Of a stretch of 7,804 nt of DNA, positions 1-6,769 are shown one piece after another. The notes beneath the pieces are model-generated. The model was given only the letters and a program-made list of their open reading frames with translations. It had not been told where the DNA came from and did no database searches. Position numbers and translations under genes: made by a program. The stretch comes from DAOUAJ01 sp034433615 (GTDB taxonomy: Bacteria; Chloroflexota; Anaerolineae; DUEN01): NCBI GenBank assembly GCA_034433615.1, contig DAOUAJ010000294.1, forward strand, positions 1 to 7,804. The letters are read 5' to 3'. How positions within the stretch are numbered: position 1 is the stretch's first letter; each line of letters starts with the position of its first letter.

Positions 1-44
1 TAGTCTTCGCTCATCAGAAGATTATCGGCGCCTTACTTACTTAG

Positions 45-99
45 GTATTAGCGGACGATCGGCCAGGAATGGAATCCTTTCCGTATCGTCCGCTAATAC
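45..99. repeat. 15-bp perfect inverted repeat (large hairpin)
   Basis: The arm GTATTAGCGGACGAT (45-59) is the exact reverse complement of 85-99. The arms enclose 25 nt that can pair partly further (C60-G63 region with 81-83, and AGGA with TCCT). A short TTTT follows at 101-104, so this could be the terminator of a gene lying to the left, reading rightwards. The T tract is weak and separated from the stem by one A. Other options are a palindromic repeat element or an operator upstream of the kinase promoter. The dyad is seen directly; the role is inferred. Confidence 0.75.
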
Positions 100-154
100 A
101 TTTTGAAACCAGACCTTGAGAGCGCAATAGGCATCACACAATTTTAACAAACTG

Positions 155-163
155 TGATATAAT
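155..163 (+). promoter_or_regulatory. Extended -10 promoter for the kinase-regulator operon
   Basis: A perfect TATAAT at 158-163 is preceded by TG at 155-156 with one base between, the extended -10 arrangement. No good -35 box lies 16-18 bp upstream, which fits an extended -10 promoter. The predicted start of transcription is near 170, giving a leader of about 45 nt. TCACA (134-138) and TGTGA (153-157) form a dyad that abuts the -10 box and could bind a regulator. Confidence 0.6.
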
Positions 164-203
164 TTAGAAGGTACTTTCGAGGAGTAAAAAAACCGAGGGT
201 CTC

Positions 204-210
204 GAGGGGG
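204..210 (+). promoter_or_regulatory. Ribosome binding site deciding the GTG start of the kinase
   Basis: GAGGGGG ends 4 nt before the GTG at 215. An in-frame TAA at 185-187 rules out any longer protein. A second purine-rich GAGGAG at 179-184 has no start codon at a useful distance. Confidence 0.55.
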
Positions 211-214
211 TCCA

Positions 215-2098
215 GTGTTAGGCGCAGATGTGAACAGACTTTTTGTGCATGACCTGTCTGAGATGCACCAACGAGAAGCCGAGTTGCAGCAACAGGCTCA
301 CGAGTTGTCTATCCTGTTGCGGACAGCGGAGACCGCCGCCTCCTCCTTGGAACCCTCAGCTCTGGCTCAGATCGTATTGGATGAAATAGCGCGAGCCTTT
401 GACGCTGAGATGGGCGCAGTGTTCTTACGGGATGATGAAGCTAGCGTACTGCGCATGTTGAGTCACTATGGTCATCCCTCCGCTTTTGTACAGGCTTTTC
501 AGACGATTCCATTGGATCAGTCAGAGAGTTTGCACGCTCGCGTGGCTTGTACAGGTGTGCCGTTGTTGGTGAAAGACCTGACTCAGCAGTCCGGCATCAT
601 CCCGGCAGAGCTTCATGATCTGGCTCCACACACCGGGTTGCTAGTGCCGTTGGTCGCGCGAGGCCGCACGGTGGGAACCATCGCCATTGGATACAGGTCC
701 GAGCGTCAACTGACCTCAAGGGATTTATCCCTGTTAACAGCGATTGGGCAGCAAGTAGGCATGGCAATTGAGAACGCTCGCCTCTTCTCCCAGGCCCAAT
801 GGCGCGCACGCCAGCTCCAGACTGTAGCCCAGCTCAGTGCGCAAATCAGTTCGACGCTGGATTGGGATCAGTTGGTGACGCAAATTGTGCAATATGCCTC
901 TGAATTGGCTAACGCGCCGCGCACGATCTTGTTGCTACATGACCCCCAGAGCGACGAGATGGTGGTCGCGGCCGTGCGCGGCTACGACTTCAGCGTGCCA
1001 CTCTCCAGTGTGCGTTTCAAGCGAGGAGAAGAGTTGATCGGGATTGCCTGGGAAGCCGGTTGCCCATTGATGACACCGCGGGCAGGGGATGATCCACGTT
1101 ACATACGGCGTCCAGGCTTTGAGGAAATAGCCAATTGGGCCGTCCTCATGTTGCCATTAACCGTAGGTGGGCATATTATTGGCATGCTGGGCTTCGGCGA
1201 TGAGGCCGGGCGGATATTTTCCACAGCGGAACAAGAGATGCTGATGTTGTTGGCCAACCAGGCCGCGGTTGCTCTCTCCAACGCGCGCCTGTACGACGCC
1301 TTACAACGCTATTCGGAACAGTTGGAGGCCCAAGTGGCAGCCCGTACCGCAGATCTGCAGATCGCGCTCGAGCGGGCTCAGGAGGCAGATCGCCTCAAGA
1401 GTGCGTTTCTTGCGATGATATCGCATGAGTTGCGTACACCGCTGGCCTCTATCAAAGGGTTTGCTTCCACCTTGCTGCAAGATGATGTCGAATGGGATAA
1501 GGCAACCCAGAAGGAATTTCTCTCCATCATTGACTACGAGAGTGATCAGTTGATGGGGTTGATCAATCAATTGTTGGACGTGTCGCGTCTGGAGAAGGAT
1601 ACTCTGGTAGTTAAGCCAGTCGTGTGTAGCCTGGAAGGGATCATCACGAAATTCGGCGCTCGCCTGCACGCTCTGACCCGGTCCCATCGGCTACGGGTGA
1701 GCCTTCCACCAGATTTGCCGTTAGTTTACGCAGACCAGCAACGAATCGGACAAGTGCTCTCTAACCTGGTGGAAAATGCAGCCAAATATGCTCCAGCGGG
1801 GACTGAGATCGCGATCAGCGCTGTGGCCAATGGGGACCAGGTCATCGTGAACGTCTCTGATCAGGGTGTAGGCGTCGCGCCGGAGTATCATGAGCGCATC
1901 TTCGAGCGCTTCTTCCGGATAGAAGATGATTCTTCTCAACCTGGAATGGGGTTAGGATTGGCCATCTGTCGTGGAATCGTAGAAGCGCACGGAGGTCAAA
2001 TCTGGGTCGAGAGTACACCAGGACAGGGCAGCGAGTTTATGTTCACGTTGCCGATTGCCTGGCGTATAAATAATGTGAACCAAGAAAGGATCGGATAA
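215..2098 (+). CDS. GAF-GAF sensor histidine kinase (cytoplasmic)
   Basis: This is a sensor kinase that should autophosphorylate on histidine and pass the phosphate to the regulator encoded directly downstream. Its 627 residues start at GTG. Residues 6-25 resemble the C-terminal tail of a PAS/PAC domain and run into a helix. GAF domain 1 covers about 47-190 and GAF domain 2 about 215-360. A coiled-coil linker (about 362-395) leads to HisKA with the H-box SHELRTP, phosphoacceptor H404. The HATPase domain (about 505-615) has an N-box with N521, a G1 box DQGVGV (D549), an F-box FERFFR and a G2 box GMGLGLAIC. No transmembrane segment or signal peptide is visible, so it should sense a cytoplasmic cue through its GAF domains; the ligand cannot be read from sequence. 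All catalytic motifs look intact. The upstream extended -10 promoter probably drives both genes. Confidence 0.93.
   Translation: MLGADVNRLFVHDLSEMHQREAELQQQAHELSILLRTAETAASSLEPSALAQIVLDEIARAFDAEMGAVFLRDDEASVLRMLSHYGHPSAFVQAFQTIPLDQSESLHARVACTGVPLLVKDLTQQSGIIPAELHDLAPHTGLLVPLVARGRTVGTIAIGYRSERQLTSRDLSLLTAIGQQVGMAIENARLFSQAQWRARQLQTVAQLSAQISSTLDWDQLVTQIVQYASELANAPRTILLLHDPQSDEMVVAAVRGYDFSVPLSSVRFKRGEELIGIAWEAGCPLMTPRAGDDPRYIRRPGFEEIANWAVLMLPLTVGGHIIGMLGFGDEAGRIFSTAEQEMLMLLANQAAVALSNARLYDALQRYSEQLEAQVAARTADLQIALERAQEADRLKSAFLAMISHELRTPLASIKGFASTLLQDDVEWDKATQKEFLSIIDYESDQLMGLINQLLDVSRLEKDTLVVKPVVCSLEGIITKFGARLHALTRSHRLRVSLPPDLPLVYADQQRIGQVLSNLVENAAKYAPAGTEIAISAVANGDQVIVNVSDQGVGVAPEYHERIFERFFRIEDDSSQPGMGLGLAICRGIVEAHGGQIWVESTPGQGSEFMFTLPIAWRINNVNQERIG
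2087..2090 (+). promoter_or_regulatory. Ribosome binding site of the response regulator
   Basis: AGGA within the purine run AGAAAGGA lies inside the last codons of the kinase gene, 8 nt before the ATG at 2099. It supports that start over the in-frame ATG at 2105 and indicates translational coupling. Confidence 0.5.
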
Positions 2099-2848
2099 AT
2101 GAACATGCCAGCGATTTTGGTTGTAGACGATGACCCCAACCTTCTGCGGTTTCTGGAGGCGAATTTAGCCCAGCGGAACTTTCAAGTCATCCAGGCGATG
2201 GATGGCGTCGAAGCCCTGGAACGATTCTCCAACCAGAAACCTGATTTGATCATCCTGGACCTGATGATGCCACGCCTGGATGGTTGGGCTGTATGTCAAC
2301 AAATCAGGGAGACCTCTGTGGTGCCCATCATTGTTCTCAGCGCTCGCGGGGACGAGGAGGGCAAGGTTAAGGCGTTGTATCTGGGCGCGGATGACTATCT
2401 GACAAAGCCGTTTGGCGTGCGGGAGCTACTCGCTCGCGTGCGCGCTGTGCTACGTCGCTCTACCCCTACCGCGCTGGCACAACACACTGGTGATCGGGAT
2501 ATTGTGCTGGGGGATTTAAGGATCAACGGCGAAACCCGCACCGTGGAATGGAAGGGCGAAATTGTCCACCTGACTCCCACCGAGTACAGCCTCTTGTATG
2601 AACTGGCCAGTAACTCTCCGCGCGTCCTGTCCCATGATGAGCTGTTGACCCGAGTGTGGGGGGAGGAACATACAAACGCCCATCACTACGTCCACATTTA
2701 TATTGGGCGATTGCGCGCGAAACTGGGCGAAGAGGCTATTGTGACCACGCCAGGGATAGGGTACCGGTTTGGTGTACGTCCCGAGGGACAATCAGCTTGG
2801 GAGAATTGGTCTCTCAGTGAAGAAAAACAGATGAGAACCGGCGGTTAA
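2099..2848 (+). CDS. OmpR/KdpE-type response regulator (receiver + winged helix)
   Basis: This is a transcription factor of the OmpR/PhoB family, 249 residues, and the evident partner of the kinase: its ATG directly follows the kinase TAA. The receiver (about 4-120) has the acidic cluster D10-D12, phosphoacceptor D54 in the context LDLMMP, S81 and K103 in the TKP motif, so it should be phosphorylatable. The winged-helix DNA-binding domain spans about 135-228, with the typical LTPTEYSLL, VLSHDELLTRVWG and GIGYRF segments. The tail after residue 228 (about 21 residues, polar) is longer than usual for the family. Its target genes cannot be identified here. The general resemblance is to KdpE, but no kdp transporter genes are present and the kinase lacks the KdpD sensor module, so that name is not assigned. 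Confidence 0.95.
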   Translation: MNMPAILVVDDDPNLLRFLEANLAQRNFQVIQAMDGVEALERFSNQKPDLIILDLMMPRLDGWAVCQQIRETSVVPIIVLSARGDEEGKVKALYLGADDYLTKPFGVRELLARVRAVLRRSTPTALAQHTGDRDIVLGDLRINGETRTVEWKGEIVHLTPTEYSLLYELASNSPRVLSHDELLTRVWGEEHTNAHHYVHIYIGRLRAKLGEEAIVTTPGIGYRFGVRPEGQSAWENWSLSEEKQMRTGG

Positions 2849-2849
2849 A

Positions 2850-2898
2850 CCTGTCCCCTGGCCCCTCTGGCGAGGGCCGGCCCTCTAATGAGGACAGG
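2850..2898. terminator. GC-rich dyad region between convergent genes, possible bidirectional terminator
   Basis: CCTGTCC (2850-2856) is complementary to GGACAGG (2892-2898). Inside lies a perfect 14-bp palindrome, GAGGGCCGGCCCTC (2872-2885). It competes with another hairpin, CCCTC-TGGC-GAGGG (2863-2876). The element sits just after the regulator stop and about 65 bp beyond the stop of the convergent operon. No U tract is present on either strand, so intrinsic termination is only a guess. The remaining sequence up to 2962 shows nothing else. Confidence 0.4.
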
Positions 2899-2962
2899 CT
2901 GCACCTCGAATGGGTCACCTGTGCCGGTTTCGCAGTTTCATGACTTCGCTTCGGATGCACTC

Positions 2963-4561
2963 TCAGGTGAGATCGAAGTAACGAAGGTCTACGCCGCGCG
3001 CCAGGTTGAATATGGCCATTTGCAAGCCGGCTTCGGCCAGACGTAGCAAGAATGGGTGAGAGGTGGGTGGTTTCTCGCGCAAATGGATAGCTGTCCAGGC
3101 TGCTAATCTGCCCAGGTCTGTTTCTTCGGCCCAATGGAGCCACTGACTCATATATTGGAGCCGGCCGGCCAGCCTGTCCAACGTTTCATCTGTGAAGGCA
3201 CGCAGGGCGATCTCGCTTGCAATGGCAGCGGTTTCCTCATCATGCCATGACGAGCCGGCACGCTGATACAGGCGTTCAGCGAGGTCATAGACCCATGCCT
3301 CTTGTACGCCCCAGGCTTGAAAAGCCGGGTGATTCAACAACTGCAGGGAACGCCCCAGGGGCCAATTCTCCTCTCCTGCTTCCAGTTCCAGCGATCGCTC
3401 TTGCGGCTGAGACCATGGGCTTGCCCATATCAAGGCGCTGTAAAAGCGGTAAAGCATGGGCAGCACCTGCCCCTGTGCCATGTGCCGCGATACAGCGCTG
3501 GCGAGCACTCCCCGGCCACTGTCAAACGGGATCTCCAGCAACATGATTGTGCCCGCCCGGGGCATACGCATAACGTGGATCGTGCCAGCCGGCTGAGCGG
3601 CTGGCAGTTGGGCGAGGGGTATCGTCTCCCCGCCGAACACCTCGCGAATGCCCATGCGATCATTGAGCAGCAGAGTGATCAGTGTGCCGTGAGGATCGGT
3701 GAAAGATGGGGATCCGTTCCTTGTGCCAGTCCAGGGAATGAACCACAGAGCATAATTGCCTTCGCCGTCCATAGGACTGGCCAGGGCTCGCCATGACGAC
3801 ATGTCTGGCAGGGGGAGGATGCCGCTGAAGGCCAACTTGCGCAGGCTGCGTTCCGCCAGCGGTTTGAGTTTTTCCGACAGGTTGGGGAGCAGGCTCTGCA
3901 GAGCGGTCGCTGCGGCGGGCAGCCGCAAGCTCCCCAATCGGTGCAACGCTGCCTGAGCAACAGGTTGGCGTGGGTCCATGGACAACATTCGCAACAGCTC
4001 CACCACCTCACTCGGATCCAATTGGGCCGTGGCCTCTACGATCGTCAGGGCAACTTCCACAGGCTCTCCTTCTAATTGGGTCAGGTACTCCATCAGCACA
4101 CGAGGATTCTTGCGAATCTCAGTCAGCGCCTCGCGCAGCGATTCCAGCGCCAGCACGCGGGGATCACCCAGGCCCCTGAAGAGGTCTGGCTCCAACGTCT
4201 CTCCCAGAAACCGCTCGAGAATGGTCATGGCTGTCATGCGCTCGCTGTTGGAACGGCCAGGGTTCCCTGCAATAGCACGCAGAGATGGCACGATCAGGTC
4301 ACGAGGCAACAAACGAGCGACCTGTGCCAACCCACCGCGCAACTGAGGATTTTGCGTGCCCAATTGAGCCAACAGCGCGGGCAACACCGCTTCTCCGTAC
4401 TGCGCAATCTCTGCTGCTCGCTGAGCCAGTTCTTCTTCGTTGCTTGTTTGGCCCAGGGCCTTTAATGCCTGCTCAATCTGACGTCGCTGATACAGAGTGG
4501 TGATGATTTTGGAATCATGTGAAGACATGGGTGAACTGTGGCCCCCTTGATTCATGTTCAC
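2963..4561 (-). CDS. HEAT-like alpha-solenoid protein with unrecognised C-terminal half
   Basis: The function is not recognised. The 532-residue product has no signal peptide or membrane segment, so it should be cytosolic. Residues about 25-245 are a run of amphipathic helix pairs with HEAT-like spacing (for example around 59-95, 107-120, 184-225 and 230-245), suggesting a protein-binding solenoid. After a short linker, residues about 265-350 look beta-rich, and 365-532 are again helical with many Trp and aromatic residues. No catalytic motif was found. It is the last gene of a three-gene operon, 18 bp after the ParA-like gene, so a scaffold or partner of that ATPase is plausible but inferred. 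The start is uncertain. The GTG at 4561 has no clear ribosome site, the ATG at 4555 has GGTGA only 2 nt upstream, and the ATG at 4528 has AAGGGGG 13 nt upstream. A hairpin overlaps this region. Confidence 0.8.
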   Translation of the reverse strand: MNMNQGGHSSPMSSHDSKIITTLYQRRQIEQALKALGQTSNEEELAQRAAEIAQYGEAVLPALLAQLGTQNPQLRGGLAQVARLLPRDLIVPSLRAIAGNPGRSNSERMTAMTILERFLGETLEPDLFRGLGDPRVLALESLREALTEIRKNPRVLMEYLTQLEGEPVEVALTIVEATAQLDPSEVVELLRMLSMDPRQPVAQAALHRLGSLRLPAAATALQSLLPNLSEKLKPLAERSLRKLAFSGILPLPDMSSWRALASPMDGEGNYALWFIPWTGTRNGSPSFTDPHGTLITLLLNDRMGIREVFGGETIPLAQLPAAQPAGTIHVMRMPRAGTIMLLEIPFDSGRGVLASAVSRHMAQGQVLPMLYRFYSALIWASPWSQPQERSLELEAGEENWPLGRSLQLLNHPAFQAWGVQEAWVYDLAERLYQRAGSSWHDEETAAIASEIALRAFTDETLDRLAGRLQYMSQWLHWAEETDLGRLAAWTAIHLREKPPTSHPFLLRLAEAGLQMAIFNLARGVDLRYFDLT

Positions 4562-4576
4562 CGATCAGAAGATCGG
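4561..4576. repeat. Small hairpin in the intergenic gap at the HEAT-like gene start
   Basis: CCGATC (4561-4566) and GATCGG (4571-4576) form a 6-bp stem with an AGAA loop on the + strand, fully within the 18-bp gap and reaching the GTG start. In the minus-strand mRNA it would occlude the nearest start codons. It could tune translation of the downstream gene, or be chance. Confidence 0.4.
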
Positions 4577-4579
4577 GAT

Positions 4580-5785
4580 TCAGTTGGTGCCTGCGCGCGG
4601 CAAACCCAGGCGGTTAAGTACGGCTTTAATTCGAGACCTTGGCCACGGCTGTACCCCCTCTTCTTCATTGAAGAGACAAAGGGATTGAGCCAATTGAACA
4701 ATCTTACGAGCCATGGCACTGCGCGGCGCCCGCGAGACGATGGGCTCACCCGCATTGATAGAAGCCAATGCCCCTTGTGGATCATGAGGAATTTGAACCA
4801 ATGGATACACCTCCAGCCCATCGGGAAAGCTGTCCACCGGAACCCCGCCAGCGCGATCAGCCTGGTTCAGAACGAGGTGCAACTGGGGACCTTCTTCAGT
4901 GTCTCCTCTCGGAATGGAATCTAGCAACGCCCTGGCCCGCAACAGAGCAGGTAACTCTGGCGTGGCGATGACCAGAATGTGCGTAGCCAACTGTGCCAGA
5001 GCCTTCAATTGCTCCCCGAACACAGGAGGGCTGTCAATGATCACACATTTTTGGTGTCCTGCCATCGCGTGCAAGATCGGGGTCAGATAATCAGGTGCTG
5101 GAGAGTGTTCCAGTTCCTCTGTAGGCGCTGAGATGAGCTGCAGGCCGGAGCTGTGCTTACTGATGACCCCTTCTACCAGTTCCGTGTCCACCGTGTGACC
5201 ATAGCTAATCAAGTCGGCCAGGGTGTGCCCAGGGTGCAGGTTCAGGTGGACAGCGGGATCTCCCCCAGGGATTTCAGCGTCAATCAGAACGACCTGCTCA
5301 GGCCAGCGCCGGGCCAGGGTGATGCCCAAATTGACCGCGATGGTTGTTGCCCCCACACCACCCTTGCCACCCAGCACCAGGACGACGACTGGCCGAAAAG
5401 ACCGGTCGCTGCCTAGCAGAGCCTGAACACGAGCTACCAGCTCCGCCGGATTGGCCGGTTTGGTCATGTAACCATTGGCACCAGCCTCCAGGCCGCGTAT
5501 CACCTCCTCAGGCCGGCGTAGGCGGGAAAGGATAAGAATCGGACGCGCGCGGCCGCCAGGCAATAAGTGCAGCCGACGGCACAGATCAAATCCGGCTCCA
5601 CCCTCGATGGCCACCTCCAGCACAATCAGATCAGGGTTTTCCTGGCGAGCTATATTCAATCCGTGGGTGATTCGGTTCGCATCAATGATCTGGTAGCCGT
5701 AGGGTTGCAAAGTTAGTTTTAGGAGCAAAAGTGCGTCGTGATCGTCGTCAATGACCAGAATCCGTGGACTCATGGACGAGCCCAT
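4580..5785 (-). CDS. CpaE/TadZ-like protein: pseudo-receiver fused to ParA/MinD-type ATPase
   Basis: The 401-residue product has an N-terminal receiver-like domain (about 5-125) and a ParA/MinD-fold ATPase (about 132-375). This is the architecture of CpaE/TadZ proteins, which help place Tad/Flp pilus machinery. The receiver keeps its acidic triad D13-D15, S87 and K109, but the phosphoacceptor is Glu57 (LEV instead of LDV). The deviant Walker A is GGKGGVGATT (139-148): signature K141 is present, but the usual second Lys is Ala146. Walker A' has D169 (VLIDAE) and Walker B has D251 (VIIDSPP). The second gene of the operon, it begins about 22 bp after the exonuclease stop. The start at ATG 5785 is chosen for a GGAG just upstream; ATG 5773 is an alternative. 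The frame stays open to 5893, but that would overlap the exonuclease gene. No pilus genes are visible, so a different positioning role is possible. Confidence 0.88.
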   Translation of the reverse strand: MGSSMSPRILVIDDDHDALLLLKLTLQPYGYQIIDANRITHGLNIARQENPDLIVLEVAIEGGAGFDLCRRLHLLPGGRARPILILSRLRRPEEVIRGLEAGANGYMTKPANPAELVARVQALLGSDRSFRPVVVLVLGGKGGVGATTIAVNLGITLARRWPEQVVLIDAEIPGGDPAVHLNLHPGHTLADLISYGHTVDTELVEGVISKHSSGLQLISAPTEELEHSPAPDYLTPILHAMAGHQKCVIIDSPPVFGEQLKALAQLATHILVIATPELPALLRARALLDSIPRGDTEEGPQLHLVLNQADRAGGVPVDSFPDGLEVYPLVQIPHDPQGALASINAGEPIVSRAPRSAMARKIVQLAQSLCLFNEEEGVQPWPRSRIKAVLNRLGLPRAGTN

Positions 5786-5807
5786 TCTCTCCACTCGATG
5801 GTGGTGA

Positions 5808-6644
5808 TCAAAAAAGACCATCCTCCAGCCGCATTTCCAAAATACGGTCAAGTCGGAATGTACGCTGAGCCTGACGCAGGTGGCAATAGGCAATCAGGTA
5901 GCTCTCACTCACATCTAGCGGTTCTACCCATCGCTCAGTGAAGCCGCCGCTCTCGTTCATATAGCGCAACCAAAGCCTGCGCCTGCTCTGAAGAGCTTCC
6001 CGAAGGGCAGGAGGCAAATTCCCCCACTGGTTGCTCGGCCAGTGGATGGGGCCGCCTTGCGCGCTGATCAAATCGCCCAGGGTGGTGAGGCCACGGCTGC
6101 TCAGACCGCGGATCAGGACATTCAGCACTCGCCCGGTGATACGCGCATCTCCCAACGCGCTGTGAGCTTCGTGCACAGGGATGCCGAGCGCGCGCGCAAC
6201 GAAGATCAAGCTGTTGCGGGGCAATTGCAGCCATCGGCGCGCCAGTGCCAGGGTGTCTATAATGCGTACAGTTGGAGGAGGCCAACGCAACCGTCGCCAT
6301 TCCGCTGCCAGAAACCCCAGATCAAATGGGACATTGTGGCCAACCACGATTGCGCCCTCGAGCCATCCACGGACGGTCGGCGCAATCTCTGCGAAACGAG
6401 GCGCGGCCCATAGTTCCTCGTCCGGTATCCTGTGCACAGCCCGCGCGTCAGGGTCTACAGGGCGCTCTGGATTGACGCGCTGCGAGAAAGCATCGAGTTC
6501 TCGGTCGTCCATCTGGCGCACCACAGCAATCTCGCACAAGCGATGGCCCAGGCTGGGGTTGAGCCCCGTCGTCTCGACGTCTACGACCGCAAACGTGATC
6601 CGATCCAGCGGCTGCTGGAGCGATAGCTTGGGCAGCAGGTCCAT
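5808..6644 (-). CDS. DEDDh 3'-5' exonuclease (DnaQ-like) fused to a WYL-like domain
   Basis: The 278-residue protein has an N-terminal DnaQ/RNase T-type fold, expected to remove nucleotides from 3' ends of DNA or RNA with two metal ions. The motifs are complete: Exo I VDVETTG with D22 and E24, Exo II HNVPFD with D108, and Exo III H161 to D166 (HSALGD). Residues about 210-274 match the WYL pattern: a helix ending LRYMNESGG, then ERWVEPLDV, SYLIAYC, and the basic FRLDRI strand. WYL domains are known as ligand-sensing or regulatory modules, so nuclease activity may be controlled by a nucleic acid or nucleotide ligand (inference). It is the first gene of the operon. The ATG at 6644 is chosen; an in-frame TTG at 6668 would add 8 residues, and neither has a strong ribosome site. 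A polymerase III epsilon role is less likely because of the extra domain and the context. Confidence 0.87.
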   Translation of the reverse strand: MDLLPKLSLQQPLDRITFAVVDVETTGLNPSLGHRLCEIAVVRQMDDRELDAFSQRVNPERPVDPDARAVHRIPDEELWAAPRFAEIAPTVRGWLEGAIVVGHNVPFDLGFLAAEWRRLRWPPPTVRIIDTLALARRWLQLPRNSLIFVARALGIPVHEAHSALGDARITGRVLNVLIRGLSSRGLTTLGDLISAQGGPIHWPSNQWGNLPPALREALQSRRRLWLRYMNESGGFTERWVEPLDVSESYLIAYCHLRQAQRTFRLDRILEMRLEDGLF

Positions 6645-6692
6645 TTCCACACCCGTCCAATCATACAAGCATGCTTCAGTAGAGCTCCCCCT

Positions 6693-6722
6693 ATCCTACC
6701 ACGTTTACCTGTTGAGCGCCAA
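6693..6722 (-). promoter_or_regulatory. Candidate promoter of the minus-strand operon
   Basis: Read on the minus strand, TTGGCG (6722-6717) and TAGGAT (6698-6693) are separated by 18 bp, each matching the sigma-70 consensus at 4 of 6 positions. Transcription would begin near 6686, upstream of both candidate starts of the exonuclease gene. It is weak, but well placed. Confidence 0.35.
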
Positions 6723-6740
6723 CACGATCTGGTGTATAAT
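6712..6740 (+). promoter_or_regulatory. Sigma-70-type promoter of the LysM gene
   Basis: TTGAGC (6712-6717) and a perfect TATAAT (6735-6740) lie exactly 17 bp apart. Transcription should start near 6747, leaving a leader of about 80 nt before the ATG at 6829. The -35 box overlaps that of the candidate divergent promoter by one base, and both lie in the dyad GTTG-N5-CAAC (6711-6723). Confidence 0.7.
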
Positions 6741-6769
6741 GTGGGATGTTAGGACTACTTTATTTATTT

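Noticed and set aside
3..44. Possible C-terminal end of a gene entering from the left (open in one + frame to TAG at 42-44)
   Set aside because: Thirteen codons are too few to judge. The hairpin directly after it would fit a terminator, but another + frame stays open to 106, and on the minus strand an ATG at 14-12 is also possible. No call is justified.
134..157. CRP binding site upstream of the kinase
   Set aside because: The half-sites are in the opposite order to the CRP consensus (TGTGA first, six-base gap) and spaced 14 bp apart, so it does not fit. It was kept only as an unnamed dyad.
3302..4503. Several + strand open frames of 70-165 codons opposite the HEAT-like gene
   Set aside because: They overlap each other in different frames, lack ribosome sites and recognisable domains, and lie antisense to a continuous 532-codon frame.
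67..4921. Shared GGAATGGAATC between positions 67-77 and about 4911-4921
   Set aside because: It is an 11-bp match, one copy in the dyad loop and one inside coding sequence, with no flanking similarity; most likely chance.
5786..5893. N-terminal extension of the ParA-like protein by 36 residues
   Set aside because: It would overlap the end of the exonuclease gene by about 86 bp, encodes His/Arg-rich non-conserved sequence, and has no receiver-domain role. The receiver begins right after the ATG codons at 5785 and 5773.
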